Origin: Gemmatimonadota bacterium
GTDB lineage: Bacteria; Gemmatimonadota; Gemmatimonadetes; Gemmatimonadales; GWC2-71-9
Assembly: GCA_003221035.1 (NCBI GenBank)
Contig: QHUB01000037.1
Coordinates: forward strand, 1 to 48,509
DNA: 48,509 nucleotides
Direction of reading: 5' to 3'
A program made the translations under genes and the position numbers. Below are positions 23,890 through 32,573 of the stretch, in pieces; position 1 is the first letter of the stretch, and each line of letters begins with the position of its first letter. The notes below the pieces were generated by a model. The model was not told the origin of the DNA. It made no database searches and was given only the letters and a program-made list of their open reading frames with translations.

Positions 23890-26481
23890 TCATCTGATCG
23901 GGACCGGCGGCCCCCACATCGGGTTGGTCGGGAACGGATTGGTCACCACGGGCAGCTCGATCATGACGAGGCCGGCCCCCGTTATTCCGAACAACCATTG
24001 CCGCGTGTTTGCTTTGTTGCGCGCGACGCGGAGCGGTCCGATGATCGGATCGCGCACCACGATGGTGCCGATTTGTCCGAAGAAGAAGGTATCCCAGACG
24101 TCGATGTTGCCGTCGGCCCGCGCCGAGAACGCGATGCGGTCGTTGGGATTTCCCGCGCCGCCGAACGTGGGCGTGCCCGGACTGCCGGCCACGAAGTTGT
24201 GATTGAAGTTCATGTCCATCCCGAACGCGCCAAGCGGTGCGGGAGCCGTTCCCTTGAGCTTCATGCCCTCGTCGAGGAAGTAGATCGAGTCGGCGCGGAC
24301 CAGGTTCGTGCCGCCGTTGAAATTCGTCGCGACCGAATGGATGCTGACGCCGGTGTTGCTGATGAAGTCGCTCACGTCGATTGCCGGCGTCATGCCGCGA
24401 TCGAGGTCGTTCGAGCCGGAGTCGGACGTGAAGCCGGCGAAACCAGGATCCGTCGGGCAGGGAGCACCCAACGCCACGTCATGAATCAGCCGCGCCTTCG
24501 TCGTGTACCCGACGACGCGCGCGAACGCACTCGCGACGTTCCCGCCCTCGCCGACGATGGCATGCGTGAAGTTGCCCGAGTTCCGGACGTACGTCGAATC
24601 GCCGAGCCCGAACGCTTTCAGGTCGACCGTCACGCCGGCGCATGCCGTCAGGATCGTTTTCTGCTGGTTGTACGGCCGGCCGCGCCGGATTTCGATGCGC
24701 AGCGTGTCGCGCCCGTCGTCGGCCAGCGTGCTGTCGCCGGCCAGCTCCCAGAACAGGTGGCCGAACAGCTTCAGGGTGTCGGTGGTGTTGATCAGCTTCT
24801 CCATCCGCACCGTCGCCTTGCCCACGAACGGCGTCGGCTGGCTCAGGGTCGGCGTCGTCGAGTAGATCGCGAACACCGAGTCGGCATGGCAATTGGGCGT
24901 GCCGGTGACGACGCGGCACACCGTCCCGACGTATTGCGGGCGATCCGACACGTCGTAGAGAACGATCTGCTCGCGCAGCGGCGAGAGCAGAATCTTGTAT
25001 GTCTCGATCAGGTAGTCCGGCAGGTCATGCCGCCACACGAGGCGGCGCACGCCCGGACGGACGTCGATGATCGACAGCTCCACGCCGCCCGAGTTCGCCA
25101 CGACGATCGTGTCGCCGTAGTTGCCGAGCGTATCCCGCGGCCAGAGCGCGATGCCCCACGGCACCGGCCCGCCGGTCGGAATGCCCGCCGCGACGAACGA
25201 CGTATTCGCAACCTGGAAGATCTCGACGCGGCCCAGGGTCGGGTTCGTGAGATAGAGGCTCGAGTCGTTTCCGTTGAAGATCGCGTCGGCGATCCGGCCG
25301 CCGAACGGCAGCGGCCGCGTGATGCCCGCGACGACGACGATCGTGTCGATCAGCCCCTGCGGCGCCATCGGCACCGCAGAGACGGTCTTGGCGCCGCGCG
25401 TCGCGCCGGACTGCACCGGCGCGCTCGGAATCAGCGTGGTGCTGTTGGTGAACGAGCAGTTGCGCGCGACGGCAGCGTCGCACGCATACCCCTTCACCAC
25501 GATGGTGTGGGGAAGCGGCTGCAGGCCCTGTAATCCCAGCGAGAAGTTGCGCGTGATATCGCTCAGGTTGCCCGCGGCGACGTTCACGGTATCGAACTTC
25601 ATGCGCACGTTGTTCGTGTCGACCTCGAACCCGATCCACGAGATCGCGCTCGGATCCTGCGCCCGGACGTGAATGGTGTCGTCCACCTCGACGCGCTGGG
25701 CGACGCGGTGCGCCACGACCGGCGGCGTATTGTCCGTCGCCACCGACTGAATCGTGACGGTCACGACGCTCGAGAACCCGCGCCGGCCGGCCGAATCCTC
25801 GGCGAAGCCGATGATGTTGAACGTGCCGCTCGACGGGACCACGACCAGCGTGTCGACGTACTCCACGGAATCGGCGTACGGCGTCGAGTACACGATCGAG
25901 TCGGTCGGCGGCGCCGTGGGATTGGTGACGGCGTTCGCGGGCGCGACGAGATAGCCGATCTTGGCGATTCCGCCCGCCTGCACGGCGATGATGTCGACCG
26001 GAATGCCCTTGCCCGTGGATGCGAGCGCCCCCGCCGAGGGCAGCACCAGCCGCACGCGCAACGCCTGAATGTTCTGCAGATAGATGAAGACGGTGTCTTC
26101 GGCGAAGTTGCCGTTGCCGTCCACCGCGCGACCGACGATCTGAATGAGACCACCGGCGCCCGAGCCTCCCGAGAACGTCAGCGTGTGGCCGACGTTGTAG
26201 GTCTTGACCTCCGTCGTGAACAGCGTGTCGAGCTGGCCGATGAGCCCGCCGCTGAAGGTCAGATCGATAGTCTTGAGACCGAGGTTGTCGTTCGCCTGTA
26301 CGTTGAAGCGCAGCCCGCCGGCGATGTCCTGCGTGTCGCCGCCGGCATTCGTGAGGGTAATCGTGGGCGACTGGGTGTCGGGCTGCACGCCGCCAATGCG
26401 GCGCGACGTCTCGCACGCATAGACCGCGAGCGCGAGCGAGCCGATGTACAGGACTGCCGAACTCCGTCTGACCAGCCGCAT
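23890..26481 (-). CDS. Large exported lipoprotein of unknown function, linked to pilQ
   Basis: This protein of about 863 aa has a type II-like signal peptide (SLALAVYAC) and is predominantly beta. The first 350 residues read as two or three Ig-like or cadherin-like domains (TQSPTITLTNAGGDTQD, TDNTPPVVAHRV). From about 390 to 530 there are propeller-like strands (DSSLYLTNPTLGRVEIFQV, NYGDTIVVANSGGVEL). The last part (about 680-860) is again repeat-like (GNIDVWDTFFFGQIGTIVV). I prefer ATG 26481 over ATG 26499 because GAGAGGG lies 5 bases before it. It directly follows pilQ by 33 bases, so it is probably the last gene of the pilMNOPQ operon. A surface or pilus-tip/secretin-associated role is inference only. 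Confidence 0.75.
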   Translation of the reverse strand: MRLVRRSSAVLYIGSLALAVYACETSRRIGGVQPDTQSPTITLTNAGGDTQDIAGGLRFNVQANDNLGLKTIDLTFSGGLIGQLDTLFTTEVKTYNVGHTLTFSGGSGAGGLIQIVGRAVDGNGNFAEDTVFIYLQNIQALRVRLVLPSAGALASTGKGIPVDIIAVQAGGIAKIGYLVAPANAVTNPTAPPTDSIVYSTPYADSVEYVDTLVVVPSSGTFNIIGFAEDSAGRRGFSSVVTVTIQSVATDNTPPVVAHRVAQRVEVDDTIHVRAQDPSAISWIGFEVDTNNVRMKFDTVNVAAGNLSDITRNFSLGLQGLQPLPHTIVVKGYACDAAVARNCSFTNSTTLIPSAPVQSGATRGAKTVSAVPMAPQGLIDTIVVVAGITRPLPFGGRIADAIFNGNDSSLYLTNPTLGRVEIFQVANTSFVAAGIPTGGPVPWGIALWPRDTLGNYGDTIVVANSGGVELSIIDVRPGVRRLVWRHDLPDYLIETYKILLSPLREQIVLYDVSDRPQYVGTVCRVVTGTPNCHADSVFAIYSTTPTLSQPTPFVGKATVRMEKLINTTDTLKLFGHLFWELAGDSTLADDGRDTLRIEIRRGRPYNQQKTILTACAGVTVDLKAFGLGDSTYVRNSGNFTHAIVGEGGNVASAFARVVGYTTKARLIHDVALGAPCPTDPGFAGFTSDSGSNDLDRGMTPAIDVSDFISNTGVSIHSVATNFNGGTNLVRADSIYFLDEGMKLKGTAPAPLGAFGMDMNFNHNFVAGSPGTPTFGGAGNPNDRIAFSARADGNIDVWDTFFFGQIGTIVVRDPIIGPLRVARNKANTRQWLFGITGAGLVMIELPVVTNPFPTNPMWGPPVPIR

Positions 26482-26514
26482 ATCTACCCTCTCGGCCATC
26501 TCAACCGGCCGGGC

Positions 26515-28431
26515 TTACTGCCCGGTCGGCGAGACGAGATCGTCGATGATGTGTGGCGTAATCAGAATGAGCAGATCACGCCGGTTTTCCTGTTGAGACG
26601 TGAAACCGAACAGCTTGCCGAGGATCGGCAGATCTACAAGGAAAGGAATTCCGGACTTTGTTACCGTGACCTCAGTCACCGTAAGTCCGCCAATTACAGC
26701 CGTTTCGCCGTCTGAGACGAGGATTTGGTTGTCCGCCTGCTGCGTCTGGAACGTGTAGCCGATGTCCACCGCCGCCGGCCGGACGTTCGAGCGCTCGGCG
26801 TGCACTTCCATCAGGATCTGACGCGTGCCGGTGACGTGCGGCGTGACGCGGAGGTTGATACCGGTCTGTTGGAAGCTGACCGTCGCGCGCGGCACGTTCT
26901 GTCCGGCCACGCCGCCCGTCGACGCGGCACTCACGTCGATCACGCGGATCGGCACGCGATCGCCGACCAGGATTTCGGCCTGGCGGTTGTCGAGCGTCGT
27001 GATCGTCGGCTCGGCCTGGATGTCGGCGAGCTCGACGCGCTGCAGCGCCTGCACGAACGTGGTGAGATCGAAGTTGCCGAGCGCGGTCGAGAAGATCAGG
27101 TCGAGCGCCGGATTCACGACTTCCTGGCTCGCGTTGCCGAGCGCGGAGAGCGAGTTGCCGCCCAGCGCCACGATGTTCTGGTTCGCGGGGAAGTTGTCCG
27201 TCGGCACGAGCGCGTCAGGCACCCCGTCCAGGTTGGTGTCGACCGGCTTGGCGGTCCGTGGATCGGGCCGCTGCACGAGCTTGTTGAAGAACTGGTTCGT
27301 CGTGCCGAGGTCGTACTTCACACCGAGCTCTTCGACGTCGGTACGATCGACGAAGATGATCTTCGCCTGAATCGACACCTGCGGCGTGCGTTGGTCGAGG
27401 CCCTTCACGAATTCCACGACCTCGTCGATGCGCGAGCTGACCTCGGTGATCACGAGCGCGTTGCTGGTCGAATCGGCCACCGCGGCGCCGCGCTTCGTGA
27501 GGATCGAGGCGATCGACGGCACGAGCGAGGTCGCCTTCGCGTAATTGATGCGCACCAGGCGGGTCTCGATCGGCACCGTGGAATCGGCACGCGCGAGCTC
27601 GACCTGGCTGACCACCATGAGGATGCCGCCGGGCATCGTCTTCACGGCGAGCCCCTGCGACTGCAGCACGGCATACATCGCGAGATCCCAGGGCTGATTC
27701 TTGATCTCGGCGGTGACGTTGCCCTTGATGTCGCGACCGAGGATGATCGTGCGCCCGCTGAACGCCGCGAAGCCGGCGATCACGTCCTCGATGCTGGCGT
27801 TGTCCCACTGCACGGTGATGCGCGGCGCCTGCGCCTGCGTGGCGTCGGCGCGATGGCGGGCGAGGTATTCGTCGATCGACATCGGCTGCGCGGGCGTCGG
27901 CGTCGTAATCCTGGCCGCCTGACCGAGCTCCGCCGTCGTCTCCATCGGAGCCGCGCCTTCATCCATGCGCTCGCGGGCCTGCGCGCGCGCCGCGACAGCG
28001 GCAGTCGGCACGGTCGTGCTCGACCACGCCGCGAACGCGGTGCGCTCGGTACCGATGCGCACGAGCACCTGACCGGAGGCCTTTTCGACCTGGTAGTCCT
28101 TCAGGGCATCGAGTTCGATCACGACGCGGACGATGTCGGGCGTGAACTGCCCGTAGCGGATGTTGCGGACCCCGCCGCGATTCTGCCCGTCATACAGCGT
28201 CACGGGCGCGGTGAGATGCGTGCCTTTGAGATCGATGACGAGCCGTGCTGGATTGGCGAGCGTGAAATCCTGGACCACGGCGGCACCCTGCAGGTCGATG
28301 ACGATCTCGACCTTGCCGGCCGCCGGCAGCACACTCACCGCGCGGACTTCTCCGTCGCGAGCTGCCGTCCCGGCAAGGGCCCCGGGAACGACAGTCGCGA
28401 ACAAGACCGCAAGGAGTAACAGAGCCTTCAT
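26515..28431 (-). CDS. pilQ: Type IV pilus secretin PilQ
   Basis: This 638-aa outer-membrane secretin forms the pore through which the pilus exits. It has a signal peptide (residues 1-20), an AMIN domain (about 28-130, KVEIVIDLQGAAVVQDF), a linker, an STN/N0-type domain (about 205-275, ITVQWDNASIEDVIAGFA), a NolW-type N1 domain (about 290-350, RLVRINYAKATSLVPSIAS) and the secretin core from about 355 (TPQVSIQAKIIFVDRTD, VELADIQAEPTITTLDNRQAEI, GKLFGFTSQQENRRDLLILITPHII). Shine-Dalgarno GGAGGAG precedes ATG 28431, which overlaps the pilP stop by 4 bases. Confidence 0.95.
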   Translation of the reverse strand: MKALLLLAVLFATVVPGALAGTAARDGEVRAVSVLPAAGKVEIVIDLQGAAVVQDFTLANPARLVIDLKGTHLTAPVTLYDGQNRGGVRNIRYGQFTPDIVRVVIELDALKDYQVEKASGQVLVRIGTERTAFAAWSSTTVPTAAVAARAQARERMDEGAAPMETTAELGQAARITTPTPAQPMSIDEYLARHRADATQAQAPRITVQWDNASIEDVIAGFAAFSGRTIILGRDIKGNVTAEIKNQPWDLAMYAVLQSQGLAVKTMPGGILMVVSQVELARADSTVPIETRLVRINYAKATSLVPSIASILTKRGAAVADSTSNALVITEVSSRIDEVVEFVKGLDQRTPQVSIQAKIIFVDRTDVEELGVKYDLGTTNQFFNKLVQRPDPRTAKPVDTNLDGVPDALVPTDNFPANQNIVALGGNSLSALGNASQEVVNPALDLIFSTALGNFDLTTFVQALQRVELADIQAEPTITTLDNRQAEILVGDRVPIRVIDVSAASTGGVAGQNVPRATVSFQQTGINLRVTPHVTGTRQILMEVHAERSNVRPAAVDIGYTFQTQQADNQILVSDGETAVIGGLTVTEVTVTKSGIPFLVDLPILGKLFGFTSQQENRRDLLILITPHIIDDLVSPTGQ

Positions 28432-28841
28432 GGCATCTCCTCCTGCTTGGCGAGCGACAGGGTCTCCTGACGCTCGAAACCGAATTCCTGCACGGTGAAT
28501 ACGACTTCCCGGGGCCGGATCTGCGTCACCTTCAGGCGCCCGACGATGTCGCCCGCTTTCACACGGTAGATGCGGCGATTCGTGATGTCGCGCAGCACGG
28601 CGACGCTGCGCGAGGCATAGCGGCCGTCATAGACGACGGTCGTCAGCTTCAGATCGGAGATGAGCGGCCGCACGTCGCCCGACTTGAGCAGCGACATGAA
28701 CGGATCGCGCCCGCCCCCCTCGTATGCGAACACTTCCCGGAGCAGCGTCGTGGACTGCTGCGCCGTGGTATCACGCTCCGGCTGCTGCGCAGCGGCCGGG
28801 CTGGACAGAACGGCGAGCAGTGCGAGGCTAGCTACGCGCAC
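28428..28841 (-). CDS. pilP: PilP-like pilus assembly protein
   Basis: This 137-aa protein carries a signal peptide (MRVASLALLAVLSSPAAAQ), a short linker with FAYEGGGRDPFMSLL and a small beta domain (about 60-137) with LKLTTVVYDGRYASRSVAVL and YRVKAGDIVGRLKVTQI, as in PilP, which links PilNO to PilQ. The RDPF motif is typical. There is no lipobox Cys, unlike Neisseria or Pseudomonas PilP. The GTG start overlaps the end of pilO by 14 bases. Assignment rests on position and the RDPF/beta domain. Confidence 0.85.
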   Translation of the reverse strand: MRVASLALLAVLSSPAAAQQPERDTTAQQSTTLLREVFAYEGGGRDPFMSLLKSGDVRPLISDLKLTTVVYDGRYASRSVAVLRDITNRRIYRVKAGDIVGRLKVTQIRPREVVFTVQEFGFERQETLSLAKQEEMP

Positions 28842-29460
28842 GAGGCGCTCCCGCTGGTTTCGGCGCAGGCGGCGGTCCCTGGGCCTTCACGAACGTGCGG
28901 ATCGAGAACTCCGCGAGCAGGAGCGCGCCGGCCGTGTCGGCGAGCAGCTTCTGCACCGCCGGTGTGGCCATGGAAAGCATGACGTCCTGCGGCACGACGA
29001 TGCGCGGCAGCGACGCGACATCGGCGAGGTATTCCCCGATCTGGTCGTAGTGGCCGTACACCTCGAGGCGGTAGCGGTACGTGTCGAACGGCGAGCCGGT
29101 CTCGGGAGTGAGCGGCTGGATCTTGCCGAGGGTGATGCCGCGGACTTTGGCCTTGGTCGAGATGTCGTCGATCAGCGTGGGGACCTCGTTCCGCTCGGGC
29201 ACCAGGCGGCGCATCAACTCGAGCGAGCCTTGGTACTCCTCGACGCGACGGCGCAAATCCTCGATGCTGCCGCTCGCGAGATCGTGCTTCGCCTGCTCGA
29301 TCCGCTTCTCGAGGCTGTCCGACTGCTGGTTCGCGGTCGCGATCTGCGCGATGTCGGGCGTGTGCAACTTCGTCCAGAAGAAGTAGCCGCCCGCCAGAGC
29401 GACGAGGACGAGCAGCGCCATGATCTGGCCGCGTTGGTCGGTCGGTAAACCCATTGCCAT
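28828..29460 (-). CDS. pilO: PilO-like pilus assembly protein
   Basis: This 210-aa protein has one N-terminal membrane helix (GQIMALLVLVALAGGYFFW), a coiled coil (about 40-85, SDSLEKRIEQAKHD) and a ferredoxin-like periplasmic domain (about 90-180, TYRYRLEVYGHYDQIGEYLADVASLPRI), the PilO layout. It pairs with PilN as the inner-membrane alignment complex. The C-terminus is basic and Pro-rich. It follows pilN by 4 bases. Confidence 0.9.
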   Translation of the reverse strand: MAMGLPTDQRGQIMALLVLVALAGGYFFWTKLHTPDIAQIATANQQSDSLEKRIEQAKHDLASGSIEDLRRRVEEYQGSLELMRRLVPERNEVPTLIDDISTKAKVRGITLGKIQPLTPETGSPFDTYRYRLEVYGHYDQIGEYLADVASLPRIVVPQDVMLSMATPAVQKLLADTAGALLLAEFSIRTFVKAQGPPPAPKPAGAPRARS

Positions 29461-29464
29461 AGGA

Positions 29465-30175
29465 CTACCTCACCGATTGCACGAGCGGGACCGTGCGGAT
29501 GTAGACCGAATCAGCGATGCGGTAACTCACGGTCACCGAGAACTCGGTGACCGGCCGGTCCGCTTCGATCACGGTCTGCGAGGCCGCCGGCGTCACGTCC
29601 GTGAACCATGGCGACGCCGCGAGCTGGCGCAGGAATGTCGTGTACGCCTGGATGTCCACCGTGCGGCCTCTGATCGAGACCTTCACCGTCGGCCGGCCCG
29701 AGGAATCGCGCTCGACCGTGACTGGCCCACCGGGCTGGCCCGGTTGGGGCGCGGCCATTGCAGACGCGGTCTGCATGTTCGTGATCCACGTGTACGGCGG
29801 CAACGCCTTGGTCGCCTGGTCGAGCACGTGCGGCCAGATGTAGCGGTCGGCATCGATATTGCGAATCACCGTGATCTCGTACAACAGCGAGTCACGCACC
29901 TTCTCGGCCTGGCGCTTTTGCGCGATGACGATCGCGTAGCGCCGCTCTTCCGTGCGCGCTCGATCGAGCCGCGACTCGGCGGCGGCAAGACGGGCGCGAT
30001 CCGTGACGAACAGCAGCGCTCCGCCGCCACCCACCAGCACCCAGGCCGCAATCGCGGCGAGCAACCAGGGATCCTTGACCTGCGCGATGAGGGCCTTGAA
30101 GTCCGGCATGGACAGCGACATGCCGGCGCCTTTGGCCGCCTTCTTCTTTCCTGGGAGTAGGTTTATCTCAATCAT
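29465..30175 (-). CDS. pilN: PilN-like pilus assembly protein
   Basis: This 236-aa protein starts with the PilM-binding motif MIEINLLPGKKK. It has a membrane helix at about 33-58 (WLLAAIAAWVLVGGGGALLFV), a coiled coil and a periplasmic ferredoxin-like domain (YTWITNMQTAS, GRTVDIQAYTTFLRQLAASPWF). The first 9 residues fit the groove of PilM in the family. The ATG overlaps the pilM stop by 4 bases. Confidence 0.92.
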   Translation of the reverse strand: MIEINLLPGKKKAAKGAGMSLSMPDFKALIAQVKDPWLLAAIAAWVLVGGGGALLFVTDRARLAAAESRLDRARTEERRYAIVIAQKRQAEKVRDSLLYEITVIRNIDADRYIWPHVLDQATKALPPYTWITNMQTASAMAAPQPGQPGGPVTVERDSSGRPTVKVSIRGRTVDIQAYTTFLRQLAASPWFTDVTPAASQTVIEADRPVTEFSVTVSYRIADSVYIRTVPLVQSVR

Positions 30176-31224
30176 GCGCCGCGCCTCAGCGCGAGACCCA
30201 CGGCCAGCATGAGCAGCGGGGCCACTTCGTCCACCGGCACCGTTTCGAACACGTCGTCTTTCACGCGGAGGCGCTGCACCGGATTGGCCAGCTCGATCGG
30301 GACTTTCAGGCGCGATCCGAGCACATCGTTCAGACCCGGAATACGGGCACCACCGCCGGTGGTGTAGACCCGCGACAGGCCGCCGGCCGAGCGCGATGCT
30401 GTCGCGAGGAACGCGGCCGCGCGCTCGACGCCGACGGCGATTTCCTCACCGCGAGCGCTGACGTAGCCGGCCAGGTCCGCATGTTGCGCCGTGCCTTGAA
30501 TGATTTTTTCGGCTTCGTCGGCCGCGACGCCCTTTTCGCGCTGCAGGTCTTCGCGGAAGCGCCGCGTGCCGACCGAGAGGTCGCGCGTGAGAACGGGGAT
30601 GCCGTCCTCGAGGATGTTCACATTCGTGACCTCGTGACCGATGTTGACGAGCCCGACGACGCCCTGCATGGCGTCCGGGTGATTCAACTCGAACGCGTTG
30701 TGAATAGCGAAGGCGTCGACGTCGATGATGGAGGGGTCGAGTCCGGCCTCGCCTAACAATCCCACCCGGCTTTCCACCAATTCACGCTTGGCGGCGACGA
30801 GCAAGACGTTCATCTGGAGCCCTTCGGCGTCGGGATCGAGGATCTGGAAATCGAGCTCCACGTTGGCCATGTCGAACGGCACGTGCTGCTCGGCTTCCCA
30901 GCGGATGACCTCCCGGGCGTCCCCTTCCTTCATCCGGTCCATCTGGATCTTCTTGACGATCACGTCCCGGCCACCGACGGCCGTGACGACCGATTTCCGC
31001 TTGACGCCCGCCGCCTCGAACAGCCCCCGAATAGCCTCCGAAACAAGGCCGGGGTCCATGACCTCGCCTTCCACGATGGCATCGGCGGCCACCTCGGTGG
31101 TGGCAACCTTAGTCAGCTCGGCCTCACTACCCCCGTGGTCGATGACCACGAGTTTGATGATGCCGGAGCCGATATCCAGCCCAACCGAGGTTTTTTTGCC
31201 ACCAAACAGGCCAAAAAGAGCCAC
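30172..31224 (-). CDS. pilM: PilM, cytoplasmic actin-like pilus assembly ATPase
   Basis: This 350-aa actin/FtsA-like protein shows the phosphate-1 motif VGLDIGSGIIKLVVIDHGG near the start. ALFGLFGGKK is a typical leader, VGLVNIGHEVTNVNIL is the phosphate-2 strand and VYTTGGGARIPGL the adenosine motif. It sits under the inner membrane and binds PilN. The GTG 31224 start has AAGG 8 bases upstream and lies about 40 bases after the likely start of a consensus promoter (31270-31298). It is the first gene of pilMNOPQ. Confidence 0.94.
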   Translation of the reverse strand: MALFGLFGGKKTSVGLDIGSGIIKLVVIDHGGSEAELTKVATTEVAADAIVEGEVMDPGLVSEAIRGLFEAAGVKRKSVVTAVGGRDVIVKKIQMDRMKEGDAREVIRWEAEQHVPFDMANVELDFQILDPDAEGLQMNVLLVAAKRELVESRVGLLGEAGLDPSIIDVDAFAIHNAFELNHPDAMQGVVGLVNIGHEVTNVNILEDGIPVLTRDLSVGTRRFREDLQREKGVAADEAEKIIQGTAQHADLAGYVSARGEEIAVGVERAAAFLATASRSAGGLSRVYTTGGGARIPGLNDVLGSRLKVPIELANPVQRLRVKDDVFETVPVDEVAPLLMLAVGLALRRGA

Positions 31225-31269
31225 TGTGCACCTTTTGGTCTAGAGACAAGTAGGGGGCGAGGGCAAACT

Positions 31270-31298
31270 ACAATAGGCCCCGCCCCTTATCCTGTCAA
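31270..31298 (-). promoter_or_regulatory. Sigma-70-type promoter of pilMNOPQ
   Basis: On the minus strand TTGACA (31298-31293) and TATTGT (31275-31270) are separated by exactly 17 bases. This is a full-consensus -35 and a 4 of 6 match to the -10. The expected transcript would start near 31263, giving a leader of about 39 bases with AAGG before GTG 31224. An overlapping hairpin (AGCCTC/GAGGCT) lies at 31299-31319, just upstream of the -35. Confidence 0.7.
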
Positions 31299-31359
31299 GC
31301 CTCGAATTGACTTGAGGCTGAAGCACCAACTGTTTTTACTGCCGGTACTTAGGCCACTT

Positions 31360-32517
31360 TTAGTAGAGCTGGACCCAGCCCCGTTGGCGCATCATCGAGA
31401 TCGGACTCGTGGCCTGCAAAGCCGACAAGATGCTGCAGCTAGAGTAGTTCAGCGTGGCCTTACCGCTCAGGTTCTGCACCGACAGGTCGGCGTTCTGGGC
31501 CATCACACCGCCCCAGAAGTGCGCGTCGGTTGAACCACCACCAGAAGTCTTCAGGTCGCCCTGAATGATGACGATGCCGAAGAACTGATACGAGCCCTGA
31601 ACGTTCAAGTCACCGTCGACCAACAGGATGCCCTGGCCCTGATCGCCGTTCAAGGTGGCGCTGCCGGCGATGTGGATAATCGGGAAGTAGTTGCCACACG
31701 GTGCGGCCGGATTCATCCCGTCGCCCCAGTTCAACAGGTTGGCCTGGTTGCACTGTCCCGCTCCGTTGAGCGCCGGGTTCGTCTTGTAGGTGCCACTGCC
31801 GAGGGTGATGGTCGCCCGTGCCGCCAACTGGGCGTAGGTCGCTCCACCGAACGTCGTGAACGAGTTGTTGTTGATGGTCGGGTCATTCACGACCGGCGGA
31901 TTGCCCTGCACCGAACCGTTCCCGCTCGTCGACACGTTGCTGCCGTTGTCGCGAATCCCCGGCTGCGTCGCCCCCGGGGGATCGCAGCTGGCCCACCCCG
32001 TTGGGACCTGGTCGGCGCCATTCACATCGGCGTTACCGGACAGGCTCACGCCACCCTGCGTGGTCAGCGACGCGTGGATCCCGAAGTCGATGGGCGCGAT
32101 GCGCGTGATCAGGCCGATGCGCTGCCGCGCGCCGCCGCCGCCCGCGATGGCACCCCCGGCGCTCGCGCGGTCACGGCCGGTGACGTCGATCAGGAAGATG
32201 TTCGAGCCCAGCTTATAGCTGTACCCGCCATAGCTGCCCGTGCCGCTGGGCGCGGGCTGGTTTGGCCCGATCACGACGGAGTCCTGCGGATAGGGCAGCC
32301 GCTTGTTCATCTGCTCGGGCTGCCAGCTCATCACGCGCTCCTGGGCACCAGCCTCGGCGACGCCGAAGGACTGCTGCACCCGGCGCTGGTTCTCGCCGAC
32401 GCGCTGTTCCTGAGTACCGGCAAAGAACGCTCCCGCGACCAGCGCACCCACGACCACCAGGGCGAAGATCGCCACTGCGAGCGCCATGCCTCGCTCATCA
32501 CGCAACATCCGACGCAT
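31360..32517 (-). CDS. PilX-like minor pilin/assembly protein with long passenger domain
   Basis: This 385-aa protein begins DERGMALAVAIFALVVVGALVAGAFF, a PilX-N-type hydrophobic start with Glu but without the classical GFTLIE signature, so processing by PilD is possible but atypical. A soluble domain of about 330 residues follows, rich in Gly/Asn with regular motifs (GGVSLSGNADVNG, NGSVQGNPPVVNDPT, GILLVDGDLNVQGSYQF), suggesting a beta-solenoid. It is the last of four prepilin-like genes (fimT, pilV, pilW, pilX order), as in many minor pilin operons. The long passenger resembles tip adhesin arrangements, but that is inference. Confidence 0.8.
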   Translation of the reverse strand: MRRMLRDERGMALAVAIFALVVVGALVAGAFFAGTQEQRVGENQRRVQQSFGVAEAGAQERVMSWQPEQMNKRLPYPQDSVVIGPNQPAPSGTGSYGGYSYKLGSNIFLIDVTGRDRASAGGAIAGGGGARQRIGLITRIAPIDFGIHASLTTQGGVSLSGNADVNGADQVPTGWASCDPPGATQPGIRDNGSNVSTSGNGSVQGNPPVVNDPTINNNSFTTFGGATYAQLAARATITLGSGTYKTNPALNGAGQCNQANLLNWGDGMNPAAPCGNYFPIIHIAGSATLNGDQGQGILLVDGDLNVQGSYQFFGIVIIQGDLKTSGGGSTDAHFWGGVMAQNADLSVQNLSGKATLNYSSCSILSALQATSPISMMRQRGWVQLY

Positions 32518-32573
32518 ACTGCCTCCCTTGGAGTGTTCTGGAGGCTCGCCGTCGAGCCTCCACCATCTGCTGT

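Noticed and set aside
26725-28419. Plus-strand frame of 564 codons opposite pilQ
   Set aside because: PilQ domains cover the minus strand completely; the plus frame is low in complexity.
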